Assembly: GCA_028690725.1 (NCBI GenBank)
Contig: JAQVAR010000014.1
Coordinates: forward strand, 1-13,958
Direction of reading: 5' to 3'
Source of the DNA: Candidatus Iainarchaeum sp.
GTDB lineage: Archaea; Iainarchaeota; Iainarchaeia; Iainarchaeales; JAAZKV01
Length of the DNA stretch: 13,958 nt
Below the pieces are notes generated by a model. The model was given only the letters and a program-made list of their open reading frames with translations. It was not told the origin of the DNA and searched no databases. Both the position numbers and the translations under genes were made by a program. Shown piece by piece: positions 7,855-13,061 of this stretch (within the stretch, counting starts at the first letter, position 1; every line of letters starts with the position of its first letter).

Positions 7855-7878
7855 AATTATATAATTAATTATATAATT
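7855..7878. promoter_or_regulatory. 24-bp perfect palindrome over the vapBC promoter (candidate autoregulatory operator)
   Basis: Half-site AATTATATAATT is followed directly by its reverse complement (it is itself near-symmetric), centred at 7866/7867. It ends 7 bp upstream of the vapB ATG and includes the place where the TATA box must lie for a leaderless vapB mRNA. Ribbon-helix-helix antitoxins typically bind such sites to repress their own operon. The whole element is A/T only, so low complexity is the main alternative. Confidence 0.5.
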
Positions 7879-7897
7879 ATATCTTTTATATTTGCTT

Positions 7898-8032
7898 TTA
7901 ATTTATTCCTTCTAAATATCTGTTTAATAAAATAGAAATACTATAATCACTATCGTCTCCATAAGCATTTTTTGCTATTTCTTTTATCTTTTTAATATTG
8001 CTTAAATTAATATTAACCTTGAATGTAGGCAT
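7898..8032 (-). CDS. 44-aa ribbon-helix-helix-like small protein
   Basis: I found this short gene by translating the gap upstream of vapB. It reads MPTFKVNINLS, then helix NIKKIKEIAKNAYG, then DYSISILLNRYLEGIN: one strand and two helices, the layout of minimal ribbon-helix-helix DNA-binding proteins. It lines up with the start of the VapB next door (both have a short beta strand, a Lys/Glu helix ending in Tyr plus Gly, then a Ser-x-Ser-Ile/Lys helix). The ATG is preceded by GGAGCGTGA with four bases between, close to the ideal GGAGGTGA Shine-Dalgarno. It starts 21 bp after the stop of the 71-aa gene and ends 50 bp before vapB. It may be a second antitoxin-like repressor or a regulator of this mini-operon. 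Confidence 0.65.
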   Translation of the reverse strand: MPTFKVNINLSNIKKIKEIAKNAYGDDSDYSISILLNRYLEGIN

Positions 8033-8053
8033 TTTTTCACGCTCCAAATAATT

Positions 8054-8269
8054 TTATTCTTTCATTGTTACAAATTCAAATGCTTTTTGCAATGCTAAGA
8101 TTGCTTTTGGTAAATCATTATTTCTTAAAGAATTTGTTTTTTTCCAATCATCTTCAATTTTATAATTTCTTTCCATTGTAGTTGTAAAAAATTCATTTCC
8201 TTCTTTACTACTATTCTTCCAAACAGCAACTTCTATTCCACCAACTTTTATTTTTTTTACTGGTTCCAT
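8054..8269 (-). CDS. 71-aa conserved-looking small protein, function unknown
   Basis: The protein has a beta-rich N-terminal part (VKKIKVGGIEVAVWKN, FFTTTMERNYKI) and a C-terminal helix (LPKAILALQKAFEFV). The pattern 'I.VG.IE..VW ... ER.YK...W..TNSLR.NDLPKAI..LQKA' looks like a widespread family of roughly 70-residue proteins in archaea and bacteria that I recall only as uncharacterised. A small nucleic-acid-binding fold is possible but unproven. The start is set at the ATG at 8269, because AGGAGGTGA lies exactly 6 bases upstream; an in-frame GTG at 8278 lies inside that Shine-Dalgarno and cannot be the start. The Shine-Dalgarno overlaps the stop codon region of the preceding 41-aa gene, so translation is probably coupled. 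Confidence 0.8.
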   Translation of the reverse strand: MEPVKKIKVGGIEVAVWKNSSKEGNEFFTTTMERNYKIEDDWKKTNSLRNNDLPKAILALQKAFEFVTMKE

Positions 8270-8281
8270 TTTTTTCACCTC

Positions 8282-8407
8282 CTAATAAATATTATCATCA
8301 ACAATATTAAATTGAACAAAAATATGTAATTTTTCAACAAAATTCAAATCATTTATTTGTCTTGGAAAACTAATTTTAACAAATTTTTTATTTTTTTTAT
8401 TAATCAT
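8282..8407 (-). CDS. 41-aa micro-protein, unknown function
   Basis: This short frame begins MINKKNKKFVKISFPRQIND and ends in an acidic VDDNIY tail. It has no Cys and no membrane segment; the basic N-terminus with an FVKISFP strand hints at a small beta/alpha DNA- or protein-binding unit, but nothing can be assigned. Its ATG lies one base after the stop of the 24-aa frame, with GGTGGT a few bases upstream (inside the last codons of that frame) as Shine-Dalgarno. Its TAG stop touches the GGAGGTGA of the next gene. Tight packing with ribosome-binding sites on both sides is the main evidence that it is translated. Confidence 0.55.
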   Translation of the reverse strand: MINKKNKKFVKISFPRQINDLNFVEKLHIFVQFNIVDDNIY

Positions 8408-8408
8408 T

Positions 8409-8483
8409 TTACCACCAAATATAAGAAAAATCAACTTTTTTTGGACTACCTTCTAAAAATCTTATTAATTTACTTTCAACCAT
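8409..8483 (-). CDS. 24-aa micro-ORF, first cistron of the mini-gene cluster
   Basis: It begins MVESKLIRFLEGSPKK and ends YIWW. The ATG at 8483 has GAGGTGG at the ideal distance (5 bases), as good as any Shine-Dalgarno in the window, and the stop is one base from the next ATG. It may be a real micro-protein or a leader peptide whose translation opens the following cistrons; the C-terminal Tyr-Ile-Trp-Trp, unusual in this Trp-poor region, would suit a leader that senses charged tRNA(Trp). That last idea is speculation. It is the first frame after a strong promoter and a hairpin. Confidence 0.45.
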   Translation of the reverse strand: MVESKLIRFLEGSPKKVDFSYIWW

Positions 8484-8508
8484 TCTTCCACCTCAATTAT
8501 TTTAAGGA

Positions 8509-8525
8509 AGGTTCTAAAAGAACCT
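8509..8525 (-). promoter_or_regulatory. Inverted repeat/hairpin in the 5' leader of the mini-gene cluster
   Basis: The minus strand reads AGGTTCT, TTT, AGAACCT: a perfect 7-bp stem with a 3-base loop. It lies between the likely transcription start (about 8540) and the first Shine-Dalgarno (8489-8494). It could be an RNA hairpin or a double-stranded operator just downstream of the start site. A further GGTTC half-site occurs at 8577-8581 on the other side of the TATA box. Confidence 0.5.
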
Positions 8526-8557
8526 ACCAATTCAAACTGAACAATTAGTTATTTTTT

Positions 8558-8570
8558 TTATTTATAAACG
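8558..8570 (-). promoter_or_regulatory. TATA box of the mini-gene cluster
   Basis: The minus strand reads CGTTTATAAATAA, the clearest archaeal TATA-type element in the window. A transcription start about 25 bases downstream would fall near 8540, leaving a leader of roughly 55 bases with the hairpin and a Shine-Dalgarno. Directly upstream is a GC-rich patch (8574-8591) that stands out in otherwise AT-rich sequence. The rest of the gap 8484-8609 holds no other gene. Confidence 0.6.
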
Positions 8571-8609
8571 ATTTGGGGGTTCCGTGCCGATGATAATTAT
8601 TTTTTAAAA

Positions 8610-9269
8610 TTATATTTTTTTTACAAAAAAATTTCCTTTTCTAACATATTTACAAGAAGTAGCTACTTTTTCGTAAAGTATTTTCATTTTAGTTTGTATT
8701 TGTTTTTGATTTAAGCCAACTTTTTCTAAATTTGGAAACCAATAAGAGTAAAGGCTTTCAGGAACTCTAATTTTAACTTCTTTAAAACCTTGTTTTTTTG
8801 CATGAGATTCTATTTGTTGTAACAAAAAATTAAATGCGTGTTCTCCTTTTGTTTTTCCTGATTTTTTATCTTCTATTCTTCTGAATTTATTTAAATGTGT
8901 ATTTAATCCTCTGGTTCCTTGTATTGATTCAATTACTAATGTATTTTTTTCAAAACCAATACACAATCTAGCTGTTTTTATTGAAGTTTTTTTATCAAAG
9001 AATTGTTCTAATTGAATTTCTTTTTGTCCTTCAAAAAGAGAGTTAACACAACTAATCTTGTATTTATTTTTATTAAAAACTATTATTTTTTCTGGAAATG
9101 ATTCGGAAAATTTTTTTCCATACAAATAATAATTTTTTTCTCTTCCACTATTATATTGTCCAAGTAGTGTAGAAGCAATTACTTTTTCTCTAATAGAAAA
9201 ATTTTTAACAATTTTTATTCCTCTTAAAAAACGTATTATTGTTCTATTTTTTGGAATTCTTCTTTTCAT
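8610..9269 (-). CDS. Uncharacterised protein (219 aa), second gene of a two-gene operon
   Basis: I cannot name this protein. The N-terminus is very basic (MKRRIPKNRTIIRFLRGIK). The C-terminal half (about 98-219) looks like one compact alpha/beta domain: strand ARLCIGFEKNTLVIESIQG, a helix FNFLLQQIESHAKKQG, strand FKEVKIRVP, helix MKILYEKVATSCKYVRKGNFF. The order 'helix, GF..V.I..P, ...LY...A...Y.R.G.FFVK' is faintly like the C-terminal half of GNAT-type acyltransferases, but the acetyl-CoA loop (RxxGxG/A) is not evident, so I do not call it. No membrane helix or signal is seen. It starts 12 bp after the stop of the 215-aa gene, with no clear Shine-Dalgarno, and likely depends on that gene's promoter. 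Confidence 0.75.
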   Translation of the reverse strand: MKRRIPKNRTIIRFLRGIKIVKNFSIREKVIASTLLGQYNSGREKNYYLYGKKFSESFPEKIIVFNKNKYKISCVNSLFEGQKEIQLEQFFDKKTSIKTARLCIGFEKNTLVIESIQGTRGLNTHLNKFRRIEDKKSGKTKGEHAFNFLLQQIESHAKKQGFKEVKIRVPESLYSYWFPNLEKVGLNQKQIQTKMKILYEKVATSCKYVRKGNFFVKKI

Positions 9270-9281
9270 AAAAAATAAATT

Positions 9282-9929
9282 TTATTCTTTTGCCCATTTT
9301 TGTATTTCTTTTAAAGATTTTTCTAACTCTTCTATTTTTTTAATTTTTTTTTCTAGTTCTTCTACTTGTTTGTTACTAGTTTTCATTCTAAAATCTTTTA
9401 ACTCATCAGCATATTTGGCAACTTTTTTATCTTTTTTGTAAACAATGCTTTCTCTTACTGTTTCTGCTAATTGTTTTCTATAATCTAGGTCATTAACAAA
9501 CATTTTTACCATTGGTTTCCATTTGTCATCACTAACCAAATGAACTGGTAATTTTACTTGTTCAGAATCTTTTCTATAATCTGGGTCAACAATCATTTTT
9601 GCTTTGTGTTTCCAATATAATGGTTCTTTTAATTTTTTTATTTGATTATTTCTGTGATAATTTTCTGCTTGAGAATATTTTTTTTCCCAAGAAGCAAGAT
9701 TTTTTTCAAATAAATTTCTCTTGCTTTTCAATTCATTTAATTTTTTTTCTAAAACAAAATAATTAGGATATGTTAATTTAGGCCAATCTTTTTCAGAAGT
9801 ATATGCTCTTATTACTCCATTTGAATTAAAATAAACTTTTAATGCTTCTAATCTTTCTCCTTTTGGAATCTTTGAAAATTTTTTTTTGAAGGATTCAATA
9901 TTAGAAAAAACATTAGTTTCTTTTTTCAT
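9282..9929 (-). CDS. Uncharacterised coiled-coil protein (215 aa), first gene of a two-gene operon
   Basis: A Lys/Glu-rich soluble protein with coiled-coil-like helices at about 58-103 and 185-213. Between them are two related segments, KMIVDPDYRKD (111-121) and KMFVNDLDYRKQ (142-153), spaced 31 residues apart, each with Lys-Met, Val, Asp-Tyr-Arg-Lys, suggesting a small internal duplication. Conserved-looking aromatic residues (WPKLTYPNYF at 49-58, LYWKHKA at 104-110) lie before the duplicated part. No known domain is recognised. Its ATG lies 29 bp below TTTTTAAG on the minus strand, fitting a leaderless mRNA. It is followed 12 bp later by the 219-aa gene, so the two are probably made together, and it is divergent from the NAC gene. 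Confidence 0.78.
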   Translation of the reverse strand: MKKETNVFSNIESFKKKFSKIPKGERLEALKVYFNSNGVIRAYTSEKDWPKLTYPNYFVLEKKLNELKSKRNLFEKNLASWEKKYSQAENYHRNNQIKKLKEPLYWKHKAKMIVDPDYRKDSEQVKLPVHLVSDDKWKPMVKMFVNDLDYRKQLAETVRESIVYKKDKKVAKYADELKDFRMKTSNKQVEELEKKIKKIEELEKSLKEIQKWAKE

Positions 9930-9950
9930 AAAATAATGACGCAGAGGAAG

Positions 9951-9958
9951 CTTAAAAA
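9951..9958. promoter_or_regulatory. Shared TATA-like element between divergent genes
   Basis: CTTAAAAA (plus) / TTTTTAAG (minus) is the only good TATA-like box placed correctly for both neighbours. For the minus-strand 215-aa gene it sits at -22 to -29 from the ATG (leaderless). For the plus-strand NAC gene it predicts a start near 9978-9980, leaving about 19 bases with the Shine-Dalgarno GGGTGAT (9986-9992). Purine-rich GAGGAAG just before it on the plus strand would suit a TFB-recognition element for NAC. Confidence 0.4.
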
Positions 9959-9997
9959 CATTATTATATTATATTTTATTATAAAGGGTGATTTTGA

Positions 9998-10327
9998 ATG
10001 TTTCCAGGTGGAATGAACCCAAGAAATATGGGTCGAATGATGAAGCAATTAGGAATAAAAAATGAAGAATTAAATGCAAAAAAAGTAGAAATTCTTTTAG
10101 AAGATGGAACAAAGTTTATTTTTGATAGCCCACAAGTACAATTAATGGAAATGCAAGGTCAAAAAACTTATACTGTTATTGGTAATCCTAAAGAAGAATC
10201 AATTATTCCAGAGGAAGACATTGAAATGGTTGCAGAGCAGGCAAAAACAACAAAAGAAAATGCTAAAAAAGCATTAGAAAATAATGATGGGGACATAGCA
10301 AAAGCAATCAAAGCATTATCTGAATAA
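9998..10327 (+). CDS. nac: Nascent polypeptide-associated complex protein (archaeal NAC)
   Basis: Archaeal NAC forms a homodimer that binds ribosomes and nascent chains near the exit tunnel, and is the ancestor of the eukaryotic alpha/beta NAC pair. The protein is 109 aa, standard for the family. The N-terminus is the typical Met/Gly-rich PGGMNPRNMGRMMKQLGI, followed by the NAC beta-barrel domain (about 25-65, KKVEILLEDGTKFIFDSPQVQ...GQKTYTVIG) and a C-terminal UBA domain (about 72-109, EEDIEMVAEQAKTTKENAKKAL). The ATG has the Shine-Dalgarno GGGTGAT five bases upstream. The stop is 6 bp from the stop of the convergent membrane protein gene. Confidence 0.96.
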   Translation: MFPGGMNPRNMGRMMKQLGIKNEELNAKKVEILLEDGTKFIFDSPQVQLMEMQGQKTYTVIGNPKEESIIPEEDIEMVAEQAKTTKENAKKALENNDGDIAKAIKALSE

Positions 10328-10333
10328 AATTTT

Positions 10334-11380
10334 TTATTTTATTTCTTTTGAACCAGCAATTCCTAATGTTTTTCTTGTTTTTGAAATTGTTAGTTCAACA
10401 TTAATAATTTCTCCAACTGTTTTTTCATCAGAAATTTGAATTTCTATTTCATCATTAAAAGAAAATGTTTCATCTAATTCTTCAACAAAAACATCTTCAA
10501 CAAAAATTTTTCCAGCTCTATTCAATTCTAATTCAAAATCTTCAAATAAATTTTTAACAAATTCTTTGTCTTCAATATTTGTTTGTCCTATTAAAGAATC
10601 ATTATAAGGAAAAGCATAAGAATTTTCTAACAAAGAAATTTGTTCAGAATAATAATCTGCATTAAAATCTCCTTTAACTTCAAAAAATAATTCTTCTCCT
10701 AATTCAAGTAATTCAAATTCTTTATCAACATAATAATATTCTGGTAAATCAGTTTTATTTTCAATTTCAACTAATTCTATAAAAACAATTGTATTTCCTT
10801 TCAAACTTATTGTTCCTTCAACAATTATTTTGTCTCCTGGTAGAGTTTCAATTGAAGCAATAGTAAATGTTGTGGGGTACTCAAAAACAAATTTTCTTGA
10901 CATATTCAAATCAGAACTATTTAAATCAATATTTTCTTGTGGGGTAGAAATACTAACTTTTTTCATTGCTTGTTTTTCGCCATCAAAATAATTTATTTTA
11001 AAAATGTCTTCAACAATTTTTTCTAAATCAAAATTTTTTCTCAAAGTGATTTCTGCAAAATAAAACCAATTCCCGTCGCCAACATTTCTAAATTCGGAAA
11101 ATTGAATTCTTGAAATACCTTCAACATTTTGTATTTCAGAATCTATTTTTGTTTTATTAATTTCACTTGTTTCTGCTGCAATTCTAATAGATTCTAATTC
11201 TTGTATTACTTGTGTTTCAAAACTAATTTCATAATTAAAAGTTGGTTGATCTGTGGGGGTTATATCTGGGTTTATTTGTGATGATTCAGGCATATAAATA
11301 ATTGCTGCTGCAATCATGCTCCCTGCCAAAGCAACTATAATAATGATTCCAATTATTTTTTGAAACAAATCTTTCTCCAT
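10334..11380 (-). CDS. Membrane-anchored extracytoplasmic protein, unknown function
   Basis: This is a 348-aa protein with a short cytoplasmic start (MEKDLFQK), one membrane helix at about 8-30 (IIGIIIIVALAGSMIAAAIIYM), a Pro/Thr linker (PDITPTDQPT) and an acidic, beta-rich outer part. There are no cysteines. Several Asn-x-Ser/Thr sites (NKT, NMS, NDS) could carry N-glycans. The segment at about 70-130 alternates strands and helices in a way that could be a ferredoxin-like unit (EGISRIQFSEF...FYFAEITLRKNFDLEKIVEDIF), and the C-terminal part reads like a second beta domain. I do not recognise a family. The ATG has GGTG seven bases upstream and TTTTAAAT about 25 bp upstream. The gene is divergent from the FKBP gene and convergent with NAC; neighbours give no clue to its role. 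Confidence 0.8.
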   Translation of the reverse strand: MEKDLFQKIIGIIIIVALAGSMIAAAIIYMPESSQINPDITPTDQPTFNYEISFETQVIQELESIRIAAETSEINKTKIDSEIQNVEGISRIQFSEFRNVGDGNWFYFAEITLRKNFDLEKIVEDIFKINYFDGEKQAMKKVSISTPQENIDLNSSDLNMSRKFVFEYPTTFTIASIETLPGDKIIVEGTISLKGNTIVFIELVEIENKTDLPEYYYVDKEFELLELGEELFFEVKGDFNADYYSEQISLLENSYAFPYNDSLIGQTNIEDKEFVKNLFEDFELELNRAGKIFVEDVFVEELDETFSFNDEIEIQISDEKTVGEIINVELTISKTRKTLGIAGSKEIK

Positions 11381-11468
11381 TTTGTGACACCAAATACATT
11401 TAAAAGTTCTTGCTAGACATTTTCATATATTGAAATATTTGCAAAAGAATTATAAAAGGTGTTTTTAA

Positions 11469-12179
11469 TTGGATAAAAAAGAAAAAAATTTGAAAAAAAT
11501 GTTAGAAATTGATTTTGTTGGAAAGGAATTATTGAATAATAGTATTTTTGATACTACAATGGAAAATGTTGCAAAAGAAAATAATATTTATAATAAAGAA
11601 AAAAAGTATGGTTCTATAATAATTATTACTGGTGAAAAAGAATTATTAGAAAAAGTAGAAAAAGAAATTGAAAAAATGAAAGTTGGAGAAGAAAAAATTG
11701 TTTTTTTAAATGAAAAAGAAGGTTTTGGTGAAAGAAAAGGAGATTATGTTAGAATATTACCGTTAAAAGTATTTCAAGAACAAAAAATAAATCCTGTTCC
11801 AGGATTAATCATTAATACTGGAAATATGTTAGGGAAAGTACAATCAGTTAGTGGTGGTAGAGTAAGAGTAGATTTTAATCATCCATTAGCAGGAAGAAAA
11901 TTAGAATACAAAATAAAATTAATAAAAGAAATAAAAAACATTAAAGAAAAAGCAGAAAAAATATTTGAAAAATATTATTCTCAAATTCCTAATGCAAAAA
12001 AAGAAATAAAAGAAAATATCTTATACATAACACTTTCTTCTAGTGAAATAAAAGGTTTAGAAAAAATAAATAATTCAATAAAAGAATTGTCTGAAAAATT
12101 GGGCGTTAAAATAAATTTTGTTGAAAGCAAAGATGTTAAAAATAAAGAAAAAACAATTGTTGATAAGAACAAAAAATAA
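11469..12179 (+). CDS. Long SlyD-like FKBP-type peptidyl-prolyl isomerase/chaperone
   Basis: This 236-aa protein matches the long (about 26 kDa) archaeal FKBP type. A split FKBP fold (about 13-87 and 140-156) has an insert-in-flap chaperone domain (about 88-139) lodged in it, then a C-terminal alpha/beta extension (about 157-220). Signatures are the IFDTT strand (26-30), KVGEEKIVFLNEKEGFGER (71-89) and the hallmark VRVDFNHPLAGRKLEYKI (132-149). The usual active-site LIPG/VIPG segment is replaced by ELLEKVEKEIEKM (58-70), so prolyl isomerase activity may be weak while chaperone activity stays. The start is TTG: GGTG at 11458-11461 sits seven bases before it, and the next ATG (11502) would remove part of the first strand region. 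It is 94 bp upstream of the proteasome gene, separated by T-rich termination-like sequence. Confidence 0.88.
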   Translation: MDKKEKNLKKMLEIDFVGKELLNNSIFDTTMENVAKENNIYNKEKKYGSIIIITGEKELLEKVEKEIEKMKVGEEKIVFLNEKEGFGERKGDYVRILPLKVFQEQKINPVPGLIINTGNMLGKVQSVSGGRVRVDFNHPLAGRKLEYKIKLIKEIKNIKEKAEKIFEKYYSQIPNAKKEIKENILYITLSSSEIKGLEKINNSIKELSEKLGVKINFVESKDVKNKEKTIVDKNKK

Positions 12180-12208
12180 TATTTTTTTAATAACATTTTT
12201 TATTTTTT
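12180..12208 (+). terminator. T-rich tract after the FKBP gene
   Basis: Directly after the FKBP stop come runs of T7, T5 and T6 without a strong stem. Archaeal RNA polymerase stops at such U-tracts, often helped by aCPSF1/FttA, which is encoded further downstream here. It precedes the proteasome promoter. Confidence 0.45.
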
Positions 12209-12212
12209 CGTG

Positions 12213-12234
12213 TTTTAAATACCTTTTTAAAGGT
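12213..12234 (+). promoter_or_regulatory. Proteasome beta promoter with an inverted repeat next to the TATA box
   Basis: TTTTAAATA (12213-12221) is a good TATA box, predicting a start near 12240. It is followed without gap by ACCTTT-TT-AAAGGT (12221-12234), a perfect 6-bp inverted repeat between the TATA box and the start site, a typical place for an archaeal repressor. The resulting leader of about 34 bases contains a weak Shine-Dalgarno AGGT (12263-12266). Confidence 0.45.
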
Positions 12235-12273
12235 TTCAGTGAGAAAATTAATTACTAATTATAGGTTTTAGTA

Positions 12274-13002
12274 ATGAATTACTTTAGAGAAATAGAAGGT
12301 TTGCCAATAAGTCTTATTAGCGAGAGAACAAAGTTTGTTGCTCCTAATAGTCCAGTTCAAAGTAATCCTGGAATAGAAGATACAAAAACAGGTACTACTA
12401 CTGTCGGTTTGATTGCGAAGGATTGTGTTGTATTAGCAGCTGATCAAAGAGCTGTTTTAGGGCATATTGCTGAGAAGGGTGTTAGAAAAGTTTATCCTAT
12501 AACAAAAAATGTTGCTTTAACAATTTCTGGTGCAGTTGGGGATTCACTAGCATTAATAAGATTTTTAAAAGCACAAGCAAATTTATATGAAATAGAACGC
12601 GCAACAAAAATAACTCCAAGAGCAGTAACATCATTATTATCAAATGTTTTGAATGGTAATAGATATTATCCTTTTATTTTTGCACCAATAATTGGTGGGG
12701 TAAATGATAACCCAGAATTATTTGAGTTAACTCCTTTTGGATGTATTTCGGAAAAAAAGGATTATGCTATGACTGGTTCTGGAACAACATTTGCTATGAC
12801 TACTCTTGATAAAGAATACAAGAAAAATATGAGTGAACAAGAAGCAATTGAATTAGCAGTTAGAGCAGTTAGAGCAGCAACAAACAGGGACATTTATTCT
12901 GGTGGAGAAAATGTTACTGTAATAGTAATTGATAAGAACGGTTATAGAGAAATTGATGAATTAGAAATAGGAAAAATAGTAAAAAAAATAAAATTCAACT
13001 AA
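12274..13002 (+). CDS. psmB: Proteasome beta subunit (proteolytic), long propeptide
   Basis: This is the proteolytic subunit of the 20S core particle, an N-terminal threonine hydrolase. The precursor is 242 aa. Cleavage between Gly40 and Thr41 (TG|TTTVGLIAKD) exposes the catalytic Thr. Other active-site residues are present: Asp57 (position 17 of the mature chain), the lysine Lys72 (equivalent of Lys33, with a one-residue-shorter loop), Ser169 in TGSGTTF, and Asp206/Ser209 in NRDIYSGG. The propeptide is 40 residues, clearly longer than the roughly 6-11 residues usual in archaea, and no other Met lies before Thr41. The gene has its own promoter and is followed 59 bp later by aCPSF1, an order also known from other archaea (for example the psmB-aCPSF1 neighbours of Methanocaldococcus). 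Confidence 0.95.
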   Translation: MNYFREIEGLPISLISERTKFVAPNSPVQSNPGIEDTKTGTTTVGLIAKDCVVLAADQRAVLGHIAEKGVRKVYPITKNVALTISGAVGDSLALIRFLKAQANLYEIERATKITPRAVTSLLSNVLNGNRYYPFIFAPIIGGVNDNPELFELTPFGCISEKKDYAMTGSGTTFAMTTLDKEYKKNMSEQEAIELAVRAVRAATNRDIYSGGENVTVIVIDKNGYREIDELEIGKIVKKIKFN

Positions 13003-13004
13003 AA

Positions 13005-13033
13005 AAATTGTTCTTTAAAACAAAAAACAATTT
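13005..13033 (+). repeat. Inverted repeat between psmB and the aCPSF1 gene
   Basis: AAATTGTT (13005-13012) and AACAATTT (13026-13033) form a perfect 8-bp stem with a 13-base loop right after the psmB stop codon. The loop contains TTTAAAAC, a possible TATA box for the next gene. It may act as an RNA stem protecting the psmB 3' end or have no role. Confidence 0.35.
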
Positions 13034-13061
13034 CTAGTGAAAAATATTCTAAAATTTTTAA

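Noticed and set aside
8270..8278. GTG start giving a 74-aa version of the small protein
   Set aside because: The GTG is part of the AGGAGGTGA Shine-Dalgarno that serves the ATG at 8269.
8357..8548. Plus-strand 63-codon frame across the micro-gene cluster
   Set aside because: No ribosome-binding site and Phe/Asn-rich; the minus-strand micro-genes with Shine-Dalgarno sequences explain this stretch better.
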